From Vibrio sp. YMD68 (GTDB taxonomy: Bacteria > Pseudomonadota > Gammaproteobacteria > Enterobacterales > Vibrionaceae), in NCBI RefSeq assembly GCF_029958905.1, contig NZ_CP124614.1, forward strand, positions 2,356,001-2,420,000: a DNA stretch of 64,000 nucleotides, read 5' to 3'. The notes below the pieces were generated by a model. It did not search any database. It was not told where the DNA came from and saw nothing but the letters and a program-made list of their open reading frames with translations. Positions 47,322 through 57,244 of the stretch are shown one piece after another. The position numbers and the translations under genes are program-made. Each line of letters starts with the position of its first letter. The first letter of the stretch is position 1.

Positions 47322-47406
47322 GCGGTCGTGGCGGAATTGGTAGACGCACCAGATTTAGGTTCTGGCGCCGTAAGGTGTGAGAGTTCAAGTCTCTCCGACC
47401 GCACCA
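47322..47406 (+). tRNA. tRNA-Leu (TAG), copy 7
   Basis: Last tRNA of the array. The sequence after it diverges from the repeat unit a few bases past CCA and leads to the terminator. Confidence 0.95.
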
Positions 47407-47466
47407 TTATTTCTTAGTTATTAATCATTCGTGACATGACTTAGAAATCAATATAGAAATACAAAT

Positions 47467-47496
47467 AAAACCCAGCTTTGGCTGGGTTTTATTTTA
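47467..47496 (+). terminator. Terminator of the tRNA array
   Basis: AAAACCCAGC and GCTGGGTTTT pair around TTTG and are followed by ATTTTAT. It ends the array about 60 bases after the last tRNA. Confidence 0.9.
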
Positions 47497-47548
47497 TCCA
47501 TCGTTTCCTATTCTCTCATTTGTTGTTATTACTTTTCCGATTAACCCT

Positions 47549-47594
47549 TTTTGAACAACAACGTTTTGAACACAAAGTTTTGAACAACAAAAAG
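47549..47594. repeat. Three imperfect 14-15-bp tandem repeats
   Basis: TTTTGAACA-type units begin at 47549, 47564 and 47578 in the gene-free 470 bases between the tRNA terminator and the flaC terminator. Confidence 0.85.
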
Positions 47595-47753
47595 CGTATA
47601 CAAAAAAATGCGTCTTAGCCTTTTCTTCCAAGCACATTTTCAGCTGTCGTCACCGGTCCTCTAAGCGCTTTTCTCAATGGATTTCGGTAAGTTAGGCAAG
47701 AGAGCTTAGAACCCTAAACATTGGTCATACAGGCTTACTGGTGTGGATCTACC

Positions 47754-47781
47754 ACCATTCAATCGTGACCATTCAATCGCG
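47754..47781. repeat. 14-bp tandem duplication near flaC
   Basis: ACCATTCAATCGTG and ACCATTCAATCGCG lie head to tail and differ at one base. Apart from this, the tract at 47549 and the two terminators, I see nothing in 47407-47908. Confidence 0.88.
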
Positions 47782-47863
47782 CATGAGACAACACCAATCG
47801 TAGTCCGTGAAGGGGCGCCCTAACGTGTTTAAAATACACGATGGCTGCGTTAGATTTTTTGAT

Positions 47864-47892
47864 CAAAAAAAATCCAGCCGAGGCTGGATTTT
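47864..47892 (-). terminator. Terminator after flaC
   Basis: On the minus strand AATCCAGCC and GGCTGGATT pair around two bases and are followed by a T run. It lies 17 bases after the flaC stop and resembles the flaD terminator in sequence. Confidence 0.88.
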
Positions 47893-47908
47893 CTATCTTA
47901 AGCGTTTC

Positions 47909-49042
47909 TTATCCCAATAAACCAAGTGCAGCGTTTGGCGCTTGTTTTGCTTGAGCAAGTACTGAGCTCGATGCTTGAGAAAGGATTTGAGACTTAGTCA
48001 ATGCCGTTGTTTCTTTAGCAAAGTCAGTGTCTTTGATTCGGCTCTGAGACGCATTAACATTTTCGTTAATATTGTCTAAGTTGCTAATCGCATGGTCAAA
48101 TCGATTTTGGAAAGCACCCAATTGTGCACGGTGGCTATCCACAAACTTCAAGGCTGAATCAACAATAGCAACAGACTCTTGAGCGCCACCAACAGATCTA
48201 ACATCGATAGTATCAACAGTCACCGCTTTGCCTGCACCAATTGATAACTCTCCCGCTAGGCTACCACCAAAGGTTACTGCACCTTCAATCTTATTATTGT
48301 CAGCGTACATTTGAAGCTTTCCGTCTTCATCGACAGAGGCTTTAATCATATCTTGCTGACCATTAATGTAAGTGGCAAGTTGCTCGATATCGTCACCCAC
48401 TTTTGCATCAATAGCTAGGTTTTGTGCATTACCGAACTTGTCTGTAAGAGCTATAGTGAGATCATTCCCGCCAGCTTGAACTGACCAGTCTTTGTCTTGG
48501 CCGTTTGCCGCAACATAACTGTTACCACCCATCATTACGTTATCACTACGCATATTGTTCAGCGTTAGCATTACCGCTTCACCATTATCAGAACCAATTT
48601 GGAATGATTTGGTATCAAACGTCCCATTCAGCAGTTTATTACCACCAAATGATGTAGTTTCTGCGATACGGTTTAGCTCGTTGTTAAGAGCACTCACTTC
48701 TTCTTGAATAGCAACACGCTCAGATTTTGAGTTTGAGCCATTGGCAGATTGAAGTGATAAATCACGCATACGTTGTAAGATATTGGTTGTTTCATTCATT
48801 GCACCTTCTGCTGTTTGTGCAATTGAAATACCATCGTTCGCATTGCGAACCGCGACATCAAGGCCACGACTTTGAACGTTCAAGCGGTTAGAGATCTGAA
48901 GACCTGCCGCATCGTCCTTAGCGCTGTTAATTTTAAAGCCTGATGATAGACGTTCCATTGATGTTTGCTGAGCGCTGCTTGCACTGTTCAAATAACGTTG
49001 AGCTGTCATCGCTGATACGTTTGTATTTACATTAACCGCCAT
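47909..49042 (-). CDS. flaC: Flagellin FlaC
   Basis: A 377-residue flagellin from ATG 49042 ([20 protein letters not shown]) with AGGAGAGACCACT before it. The first 150 residues differ from the flaD product at only a few positions (SASSAQQ against SANNAQQ, GTFDTK against GTFETK), and the C-terminal 80 are almost the same; the middle differs more. It lies between the tRNA array and flaA, as flaC does in V. cholerae, and has a separate sigma-28 promoter and terminator. Confidence 0.93.
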   Translation of the reverse strand: MAVNVNTNVSAMTAQRYLNSASSAQQTSMERLSSGFKINSAKDDAAGLQISNRLNVQSRGLDVAVRNANDGISIAQTAEGAMNETTNILQRMRDLSLQSANGSNSKSERVAIQEEVSALNNELNRIAETTSFGGNKLLNGTFDTKSFQIGSDNGEAVMLTLNNMRSDNVMMGGNSYVAANGQDKDWSVQAGGNDLTIALTDKFGNAQNLAIDAKVGDDIEQLATYINGQQDMIKASVDEDGKLQMYADNNKIEGAVTFGGSLAGELSIGAGKAVTVDTIDVRSVGGAQESVAIVDSALKFVDSHRAQLGAFQNRFDHAISNLDNINENVNASQSRIKDTDFAKETTALTKSQILSQASSSVLAQAKQAPNAALGLLG

Positions 49043-49073
49043 AGTGGTCTCTCCTATTGATTTTCCGGCGAAG

Positions 49074-49118
49074 CGGAAACTTATCTTATCCGAGCGGTTT
49101 CCGACGTCTCGAAAAACC
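49074..49118 (-). other. Two overlapping inverted repeats in the flaC leader
   Basis: The upstream hairpin (49096-49118) pairs GGTTTTTCGA with TCGGAAACC and corresponds to the one in flaD. A second, perfect 7-bp pairing, CGGAAAC (49097-49103) with GTTTCCG (49074-49080), reuses the same bases nearer the gene, so the two folds exclude each other. Confidence 0.55.
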
Positions 49119-49142
49119 AATTAGTTCTCTCAAAGTAAACTC

Positions 49143-49169
49143 TTAGCGACCTTAAAAAGAATTCCTTTA
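49143..49169 (-). promoter_or_regulatory. Sigma-28 promoter of flaC
   Basis: The minus strand reads TAAAGGAA-N11-GTCGCTAA, 12 of 16 matches to the FliA consensus and exact spacing, about 100 bases before the ATG. Confidence 0.72.
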
Positions 49170-49342
49170 GAAAAAAGAAGAGATTAAATTATTTATTTCG
49201 CGAAAGACCTAAATAACAAGAGGTTACCTACAGAAGAAGAAAATTTAATTAAAGAAAATGCTCAGCCTGCCGAGAGGCAAAAATGATCAAAACGCGCTGG
49301 TTTATTGGCTTTATAACGAAGAAGTATTGAATTTCAGGCAAG

Positions 49343-49376
49343 AAAAAGCCCCTTTTCCTTTGAGAGAACCGGGGCT
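49343..49376 (-). terminator. Distal terminator of flaA
   Basis: On the minus strand AGCCCC and GGGGCT pair around an 18-base loop and are followed by TTTTTCTT. It is 195 bases after the flaA stop. The stretch between holds no ORF I can support and would be a long 3' untranslated region. Confidence 0.65.
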
Positions 49377-49570
49377 AGTTGGTAAGCCGGAGCCAATGTG
49401 GAGATCAAGAGAAATGATCACATTACCGACTGACCGGGGCGTATGTTTATCGTAAAGATAACTAAGCAGGGTAAAGCTGAGAGAGCTTAACTATCCAATA
49501 ATAATCATACTTTGCCTTGGATTTTCACCTATTACTCACGTCTGGGTAACTATGGTAAAAAGTCCAAATA

Positions 49571-50710
49571 CTACTGCAATAAAGTTATTGCAGAGTTTGG
49601 CAACTGTTTTGCTTGAGCAAGAATCGACGTTCCGGCTTGTTGCAATATTTGAGTTTTCGTCAACTGTGTGGTTTCTTTGGCGAAATCTGTATCTTTAATT
49701 CGACTGTTTGATGACTCTACGTTCTCTTGGATGTTCGCCAAGTTACTAATACTGTGGCTGAGACGGTTTTGTTTCGCACCCAAGTCAGCTCGTTGTGAAT
49801 CTACGTATTTTAAGGCCGCATCAACAATACCAATGGCATTTTGTGAACCCGTTACCGTGGTAACATCAATATCTTTAACCGTGGTGTATACGCCTGGTCC
49901 GCCATTTAAGCCAAGTTCAGTAGCGAGCCCGCCAGAGATCGCGAGATCGCCTTCGATATCCGGCTGAGCAATAAAGACTTGCAGTTTACCTTCATCACCC
50001 ACAGAAGCTTGCAGTGCATCGGTCTGACCATTGATGTACGTTGCGAGTTCTTCAACATCATCACCAACTTTACCTAGTATATCGACCGTGACTAACTCAC
50101 CGTTTTTATTGGTAAACTCAAATTTAATATCATTCGAACCTGCGGCAACATCCCAGTTGGCGTCTTTGCCGTTCTCAGCAAAGTATGACTGACCACCCAT
50201 TCTAAAATCATCCGCACGGATACTGGTTAGCCCCATGATGATCGCTTCACCAGAGCTGGCACCGATTTGGAAAGAAGCTTCACCAAACGACCCGTTCAAT
50301 AGTCGTCGACCACCAAATGATGTGGTTTCCGCGATTCGGTTCAATTCATTTTGAAGTGCCACCACTTCTTCATTCAAAGCCTGACGCTCTGATGATGAGT
50401 TGGTGCCGTTTGCCGATTGTAGTGATAGGTCACGAATACGCTGTAAGATACTCGTTGACTCATTCATTGCACCTTCTGCCGTCTGAGCAATCGAAATGCC
50501 ATCATTTGCATTTCGCATTGCCACATCAAGGCCGCGAGACTGTGCCGTCAATCGGTTAGAAATTTGTAGGCCTGCCGCATCATCTTTTGCACTGTTGATA
50601 CGATTACCAGAAGACAAACGTTCCATTGACGTATTGAGTTCACCGGTGGCCTTATTTAAGTAACGCTGCGCGGTTAACGCTGCTACGTTCGTGTTTACTG
50701 TAATGGTCAT
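49571..50710 (-). CDS. flaA: Flagellin FlaA (sigma-54 class)
   Basis: A 379-residue flagellin that follows V. cholerae FlaA closely: [73 protein letters not shown] and the ending [10 protein letters not shown] rather than LLG. In V. cholerae FlaA is the one flagellin needed for a filament. It differs from the other four flagellins here, and its promoter is sigma-54, which sets it apart in the hierarchy. The ATG at 50710 follows AGGAGAGCAAAT. It lies just after flgL. Confidence 0.95.
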   Translation of the reverse strand: MTITVNTNVAALTAQRYLNKATGELNTSMERLSSGNRINSAKDDAAGLQISNRLTAQSRGLDVAMRNANDGISIAQTAEGAMNESTSILQRIRDLSLQSANGTNSSSERQALNEEVVALQNELNRIAETTSFGGRRLLNGSFGEASFQIGASSGEAIIMGLTSIRADDFRMGGQSYFAENGKDANWDVAAGSNDIKFEFTNKNGELVTVDILGKVGDDVEELATYINGQTDALQASVGDEGKLQVFIAQPDIEGDLAISGGLATELGLNGGPGVYTTVKDIDVTTVTGSQNAIGIVDAALKYVDSQRADLGAKQNRLSHSISNLANIQENVESSNSRIKDTDFAKETTQLTKTQILQQAGTSILAQAKQLPNSAITLLQ

Positions 50711-50728
50711 ATTTGCTCTCCTAGTGAG

Positions 50729-50746
50729 TTCGCAAGTGCTTGCGAA
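50729..50746 (-). other. Perfect palindrome in the flaA leader
   Basis: TTCGCAAG and CTTGCGAA pair around CA, 18 bases before the ATG and just upstream of the ribosome binding site. Confidence 0.7.
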
Positions 50747-50848
50747 GCGGCCAGCTTAATCTCATTTGGAAGCACTGACCGTAATTGACTTGCTAAACCT
50801 ATGTAACACAGGTTTATTTATCTATTGTTTTCGCTCTCACTACATTAA

Positions 50849-50865
50849 TACAAGTAATGTGCCAA
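50849..50865 (-). promoter_or_regulatory. Sigma-54 promoter of flaA
   Basis: The minus strand reads TTGGCAC-N5-TTGTA: a full -24 element, with GT in place of GC in the -12 element and 10 bases between GG and GT. It is about 140 bases before the ATG, leaving a long leader. The gap to flgL otherwise holds only a weak hairpin near 50972-50989. Confidence 0.75.
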
Positions 50866-51075
50866 CTTTTTAATCAGTTGAAGTTTTAAATAAAAAGCAT
50901 TCATTATTAATTAGTTACAAATTTATTTCGGTCTTTCCCTACCCGGTCAAAAATCATAACGATGCTAATTTGAGCGATTATTGCCGCTCATTTTGCCGCT
51001 TATTAATTGGTACTTTAAAGCAGCGCTCAATCCACCTAATTGCACATACGGCATAGCACGTAAGGCATTCAATAA

Positions 51076-52269
51076 TTAGATGTAATTGAATAAAGTTAAG
51101 TCTTTCGTTTTCCCAAATGCTTGCTGAGAAGCTTGCAGTGCGCGAGAGTTCTCATTGAACTCAATCACCGCTTCTGCGTAATCAAGGTCTTCAAAGTTGC
51201 TCTTGGATTTAGCCAGAGTCAGTTTAAAGTCTTCATGTTGTTGCTCTTGAATATCGAGCGTACCCAACCGTGCACCAACATCTGTACGTGCTTTAGTTAA
51301 ATGAATAAAAGCAGTGTGAAACTCTTCCGTAACCTGGTGCAATTTCGCGGTACTGTTGGTGTCTGAAACCGAATTATCAGAGAGATCCATCGCTTTTTGG
51401 AATGTCTCAAATATTGAATAGGTTTTTCTTGGCTCAAGTGTAATAACATCACTTTTGCTAATTTGACCTTTTACCTGAACCGTCAGTCCTTCGTATTCGA
51501 TCCCCGTTCGCGGATCAAACTCATCGGCTTTTACTACACTGCCATCTTTTTCTAGCTGATACCCAAATTTGCCATTGCTCATGTCAACAAAGGTCACTTT
51601 GTAGCTCGATGTATCGCTAGGGTCAGTATTGACCGCTCTTTCAAGCAACAACTCAGAGGCATCGTTCAGTTGATATTCAGGCTCGTAGTCACCAAACGGA
51701 TTGTCTATTTCCATAAACAATTTGCTGCCAGGATCATTAATCGGCATCTCTAACGTGTTAGACACTTTCATTTTTCGTTGGTAGTCATCACCGGCATACG
51801 TCACGGATCCATCATTATCTCGATAGAACGGCTGATTTTTCGGCTTGGTCCCTGCAAAAATGTAGTTACCCGATTCATCCTGAACATTGGCTAGGTTCAA
51901 GAAGTTATTTGCGATTTCCTGAAGTTCTCGCTTTTTAGCGACGCGATCTTCTGCCGACAGCGATCCATTGATCATTTCCATTACCGTTCGTTTAGCTTCA
52001 TCTGCAAAACTTTCCGTATTGGAAATGATCACTTCGTGATGTTCTAGGCGATTACGAGAAAGAACAATTGCATCGACATACTGCCTTAATTGTTCCGACT
52101 GTTGACTCACGTTTTGGATATAGTGAGTGGCAAGCGGGTTATCGCTTGCATTTAATAACTTCTTTCCCGAGGCTAGCTGGGCTTGGTTATGGTGAATTTT
52201 TGTTTCTTGACGGCGCAGATCATTTTGTACCGACTGATAGTTATGGAAACTTGAAATTCGATTTAACAT
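51076..52269 (-). CDS. flgL: Hook-filament junction protein FlgL
   Basis: FlgL is the second junction protein between hook and filament. The 397 residues have flagellin-like ends: NRISSFHNYQSVQNDLRRQE, IHHNQAQLASGKKLLNASDN and at the C-terminus FEDLDYAEAVIEFNENSRAL, with a terminal LTLFNYI. The central part is Asp- and Tyr-rich. It follows flgK by 11 bases, with AGGAGG before its ATG, and is the last gene of flgKL. Confidence 0.95.
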   Translation of the reverse strand: MLNRISSFHNYQSVQNDLRRQETKIHHNQAQLASGKKLLNASDNPLATHYIQNVSQQSEQLRQYVDAIVLSRNRLEHHEVIISNTESFADEAKRTVMEMINGSLSAEDRVAKKRELQEIANNFLNLANVQDESGNYIFAGTKPKNQPFYRDNDGSVTYAGDDYQRKMKVSNTLEMPINDPGSKLFMEIDNPFGDYEPEYQLNDASELLLERAVNTDPSDTSSYKVTFVDMSNGKFGYQLEKDGSVVKADEFDPRTGIEYEGLTVQVKGQISKSDVITLEPRKTYSIFETFQKAMDLSDNSVSDTNSTAKLHQVTEEFHTAFIHLTKARTDVGARLGTLDIQEQQHEDFKLTLAKSKSNFEDLDYAEAVIEFNENSRALQASQQAFGKTKDLTLFNYI

Positions 52270-52280
52270 TTAGCCGCCTC

Positions 52281-54155
52281 CTATCTCAGTGCCAAAATGG
52301 TATTGAATGTGTCGTTCGCAGCTTGCATGATTCGTGAAGATGCCATATAAGCTTGTTGGAACTTCATCATGTTGGCCGCTTCTTCATCTAGGTTCACCCC
52401 TGAAATAGAAGCAATGCGCTCTTGTGCTGCTTGCTTTTCTAACTGCGCAACTTCAGCAAGTCTCGATGCTGTAGACATTTTCAAGCCAACATCGGTATTC
52501 AAGTTGTGATAGATATCCAACACTGTTGACTCGCCATCATTCAGGCTTTTGTTAGTTTGAATATTCTGCATTTTAAGCAGATTGCCGTTTGCACCTTCAG
52601 AGGGGTTAAGGTTTGCCGTGAACTTATCGTTCGCAAACGCGCCTGGGCTTAAGCTGAACATAGTGCCTAAAACATTGACTGGACCTAATGGTGGGTAATC
52701 CTGTGGATCTAAAAGGATATTGCCTTTAGGGTCAGTCACTGCAAACTGGTCACCCGTCGGTGAAATGACGACTTCGAATTCTTTAACATCGCCAGCTTGC
52801 AAGATCTTAAACTGCGCATTGCCTTGAGCGAATGAGGTTGACGCTTTAAAACTCTGAGCGGCAATAACCGATGGGTCATTGGTTGCCATCTGAATCTCTG
52901 CTGCCGCATTACGTGTTGGCCGAATGAGTATTCTCTCTCCTACCGCTAAACCTTGGCGGACTTCGATTCTCAACCCGTCAATTTGAATAGCGTTTCCAAC
53001 GAGATCGACTTTCTGCCGATCACCAGACGTAGACGTCATGGTGTAATCACTACCATTATACTGGAGAGAGTACTCTCCCCCTTTTAGCTTGCTGGTATCT
53101 TCAATGAAGACCGCTAAATCTGCATTGGAGTCAGAGGGTTGAACCACCCTAGATTTTGCGATTCGCTCTTCATTAACATCGGAAAAGATCAACCCACCCA
53201 CGTTGCCTCGTAGATCCAAACCTTGAGATTGAAGTTTATTCACTTCAAAAGAAAACGATGCCGACATACGGCCAAGTTCGTCCATCAGATAAGGTATATG
53301 CTTATCTCTATTTTCCAGCAACGCACCAATTTTTCCATCAATGTCTTTCGTCGTAATCGCTTTAACGCCTTTACCTTCAACGATAGCCAGTCGACGCTGA
53401 TGAACATCTGGATAGCCATCGATCATTTTTAATTGACTTGCTTCCGTGCCAGAAACAAGGGTATGCCCATTGCCTATATGGACATTAAAGCCTTCCCCAC
53501 CTTTGCGTTCTGTCACGGTCACCTTGGTGTATTCCGATAACTCTGAAACCAATCGTTCGTGTTGGTCCATCAAATCATTATGTGGAGCGGGCGTGCGCAT
53601 CATCAAACGTTGAGTATCACGAATCTCTAATGCCAGTTGGTTAATGCGTTCGATACCGAGATCGAGTTTTTTGTTGGTCACATCCGATTGCAAACGGATC
53701 GTCTCATGAAAATCGTTGAGGTTATTGCTGATGAGCCCGGCTTTTTCTAACACTACTTTGCGCGACCCCGTATCATTGGGGCTATCAGCCATCGTTTTCA
53801 CGGCATCAAACCATTCGTTCAAATTCTCGGGTATTTTTTTCGATGCGATGGAAGAAAGCATGCTTGAAAGCATATCTAGGTTTTCTTCAGCATCCGCTTT
53901 AAAAGCCTGACTGGTTGTCGCAATATTCAGCTCATTAACGGCAAACTTATCCCAAGAGCGGCGAACATTTTCCACATGGACGCCCATTCCGTAAGTTTGA
54001 CCGCCATATTGTCTAGGCGCGTTGGTTCCCTGGATAATAGACTGTCGGCTATAACCGTCTGTATTGGCATTTGAAATATTATGCCCAGTGGTATTGAGTT
54101 GTCTCTGAGCAGTAAGAACACTTTGTGTACCCACATTCAGAAGATCCGACGACAT
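52281..54155 (-). CDS. flgK: Hook-filament junction protein FlgK
   Basis: FlgK is the first junction protein on the hook. The 624 residues have the rod/hook-family N-terminus (LLNVGTQSVLTAQRQLNTTG, HNISNANTDGYSRQ) and C-terminus (ISGVNLDEEAANMMKFQQAY, MQAANDTFNTILALR), with a long variable middle. The ATG at 54155 has GGGGG upstream. It has its own sigma-54 promoter, separate from flgFGHIJ. Confidence 0.96.
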   Translation of the reverse strand: MSSDLLNVGTQSVLTAQRQLNTTGHNISNANTDGYSRQSIIQGTNAPRQYGGQTYGMGVHVENVRRSWDKFAVNELNIATTSQAFKADAEENLDMLSSMLSSIASKKIPENLNEWFDAVKTMADSPNDTGSRKVVLEKAGLISNNLNDFHETIRLQSDVTNKKLDLGIERINQLALEIRDTQRLMMRTPAPHNDLMDQHERLVSELSEYTKVTVTERKGGEGFNVHIGNGHTLVSGTEASQLKMIDGYPDVHQRRLAIVEGKGVKAITTKDIDGKIGALLENRDKHIPYLMDELGRMSASFSFEVNKLQSQGLDLRGNVGGLIFSDVNEERIAKSRVVQPSDSNADLAVFIEDTSKLKGGEYSLQYNGSDYTMTSTSGDRQKVDLVGNAIQIDGLRIEVRQGLAVGERILIRPTRNAAAEIQMATNDPSVIAAQSFKASTSFAQGNAQFKILQAGDVKEFEVVISPTGDQFAVTDPKGNILLDPQDYPPLGPVNVLGTMFSLSPGAFANDKFTANLNPSEGANGNLLKMQNIQTNKSLNDGESTVLDIYHNLNTDVGLKMSTASRLAEVAQLEKQAAQERIASISGVNLDEEAANMMKFQQAYMASSRIMQAANDTFNTILALR

Positions 54156-54212
54156 ACGACCCCCAAAAATCTTAAGAAAGACCGGCTATCACCGATCCGT
54201 TACTTAGATTAT

Positions 54213-54229
54213 TGCAATATGTATGCCAG
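54213..54229 (-). promoter_or_regulatory. Sigma-54 promoter of flgKL
   Basis: The minus strand reads CTGGCAT-N5-TTGCA, with GG and GC 10 bases apart, 58 bases before the flgK ATG and just after the flgJ terminator. Confidence 0.85.
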
Positions 54230-54257
54230 TAAATAAAAGAAGATATAAAGTAGAAAA

Positions 54258-54286
54258 GAAAAAGGCTTACTGAATGCAAGCCTTTG
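54258..54286 (-). terminator. Terminator after flgJ
   Basis: On the minus strand AAAGGCTT and AAGCCTTT pair around a 9-base loop and are followed by TTCTTTT. It is 25 bases after the flgJ stop. Confidence 0.82.
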
Positions 54287-54309
54287 TTTTAATTGTAATC
54301 AATCGATGA

Positions 54310-55224
54310 TTACATCTGATCGATGCGCTGTTTTACTCGCAAGATTTTGTTCGCGTATTCAGGATCGGTGGCATAACCAGCTTTATGAATGCCGTGGATA
54401 AATTCTTCCGAACTGCCCGTTTGTTGCAGTGCCGTACTGTAACGAGGATTTTGATTTAAAAAGCGTACGTAGTCGTTAAAACTGTCTTGGTAGCTATCAT
54501 AAGAACGGAAAGCGGCTTGCTCTTTCACTGGAACATTGTCGTGGTATTCCAACGTTTGGGTAGCCACTTTATCGCCTTGCCAGCTTCTATCTGCTTTAAT
54601 ATTGAACAAATTATTACTGCTGCCACGAGAGTTTTGTACGACTTTTTGCCCCCAACCGGTTTCTAATGCCGCCTGAGCAAGCAATAGAGAAGAATCAACA
54701 CCCAACGCTTTAGCCGCTTGGTTAGCATAAGGCTGCATGGACTTAATGAAACTTTCCGGTGAATCAAACGAGGTCGGTTGAGCTTTTTGAGTTGCTGCTA
54801 CGTCGGCAAGTGGTACCGCTTCTTGCCATTCACGATTTCGCTGCACTTTATCCATTATTTCTTCAAAGTTATCACTTTGAGCGGCAGCGTTTTGGTTTTC
54901 TATGGAGCCGGTACTCAACTGTGCGACAATCATATCGGCCAATCCTAGCGAGCCGGATGAACTCAGCTCGCTCGACATCTGGTCATCCAGCATCTGGCGA
55001 TAAAATTGTTGATTCTGGCTATCCATCATTCCAGATTCAAAGTTCGCATTAGCATCTCTCATCGACTTAAACAGCATAGACGTAAAAATCGCTTCAAACT
55101 GTTTGGCTGCTGCGGCTAGCGCGGCTTTATCATCGGCTTCATCGCCACCTACCGCTTTTTGACGTAGCTTATCTAGGCCAGCAATATCATGAATGAATCC
55201 AATGTCGTTTCCATTATTTATCAT
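54310..55224 (-). CDS. flgJ: Rod-binding protein and muramidase FlgJ
   Basis: FlgJ scaffolds the rod and opens the peptidoglycan for it. The 304 residues are in two parts: the rod-binding domain (about 30-110; AAKQFEAIFTSMLFKSMRDA) and a C-terminal glucosaminidase domain (about 155-300; SLLLAQAALETGWGQKVV with the catalytic Glu, NLFNIKADRSWQGDKV, YSTALQ). It starts 9 bases after flgI and ends the flgFGHIJ operon. Confidence 0.96.
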   Translation of the reverse strand: MINNGNDIGFIHDIAGLDKLRQKAVGGDEADDKAALAAAAKQFEAIFTSMLFKSMRDANANFESGMMDSQNQQFYRQMLDDQMSSELSSSGSLGLADMIVAQLSTGSIENQNAAAQSDNFEEIMDKVQRNREWQEAVPLADVAATQKAQPTSFDSPESFIKSMQPYANQAAKALGVDSSLLLAQAALETGWGQKVVQNSRGSSNNLFNIKADRSWQGDKVATQTLEYHDNVPVKEQAAFRSYDSYQDSFNDYVRFLNQNPRYSTALQQTGSSEEFIHGIHKAGYATDPEYANKILRVKQRIDQM

Positions 55225-55233
55225 GCTCAGTCC

Positions 55234-56325
55234 TTAAATAATGATCAATTGACCTTCAATCGCACCAGCTTGCTTGAGTGCTTGCAAAATAGCCATCAAA
55301 TCGGAAGGCGCAGCACCAACTTCATTCACCGCTCGAACCAAATCATCCAATGTTAATCCTGGTTCAAACTTGAACATTTTGCCCTGTTCTTCCGTCACCT
55401 CAATATCAGTATCCGGAACAACAACCGTCTCGCCACCGCCGAACGCATTCGGTTGGCTGACATTTAGGTTCTCTTTGATCGCGACGGTCATACCGCCATG
55501 GGTCACCGCAGCGGGTTTTAGCCTGACATGTTTACCCACAACGATAGTACCGGTACGAGAGTTAACGATAATTTTTGCGGAGCCATCTGCCGGGTTAAAC
55601 TCGATGTTTTCGACAGCAGATAGGAATGCAACACGCTGGCTCACGTCTCTTGGCGCTCTCACTCGAACAGATGTAGCATCGATGGCTGAAGCCATTTGAG
55701 GCCCAAGAAAATTATTCACCGCATCAGCCATACGTTGTGCCGTAGTAAAGTCTGATTCTAGAAGGTTAAATGTAATGAAATCGCCACGACTAAACGGCGT
55801 CGGGACTTCACGTTCAACGATCGCACCGCTAGAAATCATACCTGCAGTTGGGTTGTTACCGACAATTTTTGAGCCGTCAGCGCCGCTTGCACTAAAACCA
55901 CTCACCACTAAATTACCTTGAGCAACGGCATAAACTTGACCATCAAGACCTTTCAAAAAAGTCTGCATCAAAGTGCCACCACGTAAACTCTTTGCCGATC
56001 CAATGGAAGAGACCGTGACATCGACAGTTTGCCCTTGTTTTGTAAAAGCAGGCATCTCAGCTGTGACAATAACTGCGGCAACATTTTTAGTCTTTGGCTT
56101 TGTGCCAGGCGGCAATTGAATGCCAAAGTTTTGCAACATCGCATTAAAGCTTTGATCGGTAAAAGGCGTTGATTCACCTGTACCAGGAAGACCTGTCACC
56201 AAACCGTAGCCCACTAATTGGTTGCTACGTACTCCCGCAATTTGTGATACATCTTTGATTCGCGCTGCCTGCACGCTCGTCACAACGAACATCATGCCGA
56301 TAAGTAATAGAAAAAAATTCTTCAT
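55234..56325 (-). CDS. flgI: Flagellar P-ring protein FlgI
   Basis: FlgI forms the periplasmic ring. From ATG 56325 (AAGGG 7 bases upstream) it has 363 residues with a signal peptide ([20 protein letters not shown]). [20 protein letters not shown] is the mature start; [20 protein letters not shown] and the C-terminal [20 protein letters not shown] are conserved. The ATG at 56346 would add seven residues before the signal and is not chosen. Confidence 0.96.
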   Translation of the reverse strand: MKNFFLLLIGMMFVVTSVQAARIKDVSQIAGVRSNQLVGYGLVTGLPGTGESTPFTDQSFNAMLQNFGIQLPPGTKPKTKNVAAVIVTAEMPAFTKQGQTVDVTVSSIGSAKSLRGGTLMQTFLKGLDGQVYAVAQGNLVVSGFSASGADGSKIVGNNPTAGMISSGAIVEREVPTPFSRGDFITFNLLESDFTTAQRMADAVNNFLGPQMASAIDATSVRVRAPRDVSQRVAFLSAVENIEFNPADGSAKIIVNSRTGTIVVGKHVRLKPAAVTHGGMTVAIKENLNVSQPNAFGGGETVVVPDTDIEVTEEQGKMFKFEPGLTLDDLVRAVNEVGAAPSDLMAILQALKQAGAIEGQLIII

Positions 56326-56401
56326 TTGGTAACCCTTAAACTTCATAGATACTTAATCAACGATTAAATACTTCGTCAATAATGAGACTTTTTGGTTAAA
56401 G

Positions 56402-57181
56402 CTACAAAGAGACATTAAAGAATCGTGCCAAGAATCCAGGTTCTTGCATATCTTGATTGGTTCCAGTACCAGAATACTGAATACGGGCATTCGAAATTCG
56501 ATTGGAAGCTATGGTGTTATCGAAGTCAATATCGTCTGGACGTATCGTGCCACTGAGTCGAATATACTCGTCACCCGTGTTGAGTGTTAACCACTTTTCA
56601 CCGCGGATAATGAGGTTACCATTGGCTAGTACTTCAATGACTTCGACTGTAATGGATCCTGAGATGCTGTTACTTTGATTCGCGGCTGCGCTGCCACTGA
56701 ATTTATTGTCATTACTGAGGCTATATGAGAAATCGTAGTCGCCAATGTTGAGCGGTTGCCCACCGACTTCAAGCGGGTCCATGCTGGCGTCATTGTTCTT
56801 AGCTAAATCCGCATCAGCACTTTTCGCCGCTTTGGTGCTTTCGTCTAGGTTGACCGTAATAATGTCACCAATACCACGAGGTTTTGAATCGTCATACAAA
56901 CTGCTCACCGTATTCAGATTAAACAGGGAACCCGTTTCTGCCGCATAATGCTCTGGCGGTTGTTTTGGGTGAATAGGCGCCCAAGCAGGATCGCCCGCTA
57001 GAGGATCATTTCTGCCACGTAGCGTATCCACCAACCCCGAGCTTTCTTCAGCTGCCTGGTCACCTTCAACCGCATCAATGGTCGTTGTCCCTTGAACAAC
57101 GTCCGTTGTTTCAATCGGTGACTCTAGCATTGTACAGCCACTCATCATCAAAATAGTAAGAACAAATAGAATGCGGTTCAT
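56402..57181 (-). CDS. flgH: Flagellar L-ring lipoprotein FlgH
   Basis: FlgH forms the outer-membrane ring. The 259 residues start with a lipoprotein signal ([16 protein letters not shown], lipobox MSGC). The family core includes [40 protein letters not shown] and the C-terminal [20 protein letters not shown]. The early part (about 17-65) is acidic and probably unstructured. It lies between flgG and flgI. Confidence 0.96.
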   Translation of the reverse strand: MNRILFVLTILMMSGCTMLESPIETTDVVQGTTTIDAVEGDQAAEESSGLVDTLRGRNDPLAGDPAWAPIHPKQPPEHYAAETGSLFNLNTVSSLYDDSKPRGIGDIITVNLDESTKAAKSADADLAKNNDASMDPLEVGGQPLNIGDYDFSYSLSNDNKFSGSAAANQSNSISGSITVEVIEVLANGNLIIRGEKWLTLNTGDEYIRLSGTIRPDDIDFDNTIASNRISNARIQYSGTGTNQDMQEPGFLARFFNVSL

Positions 57182-57244
57182 ACGAATAACCTCGTTATTA
57201 AACTAGTCATCATGAAACGATGTTCATGAACTTATAATCTCAAC

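Larger units (their letters stand above)
46034..47406 (+). repeat. 322-bp tandem repeat carrying tRNA-Leu and tRNA-Gln, four units plus a final tRNA-Leu
   Basis: Units start at 46034, 46356, 46678 and 47000, with a fifth start at 47322 that ends after the tRNA-Leu. Each unit holds tRNA-Leu, a 65-base spacer, tRNA-Gln and a 97-base spacer. I find no difference between the four units on reading, spacers included. Confidence 0.95.

Noticed and set aside
46034..47406. Regularly spaced repeats as a CRISPR array
   Set aside because: The repeated unit is 322 bp and holds tRNA genes; spacers are the same in every unit and no cas gene is present.
49258..49455. 65-codon plus-strand ORF between flaC and flaA
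   Set aside because: It covers the flaA terminator, has no ribosome binding site and no recognisable content.
50972..50989. Terminator for flgL
   Set aside because: GAGCG/CGCTC is a short stem about 90 bases from the stop, without a T run.
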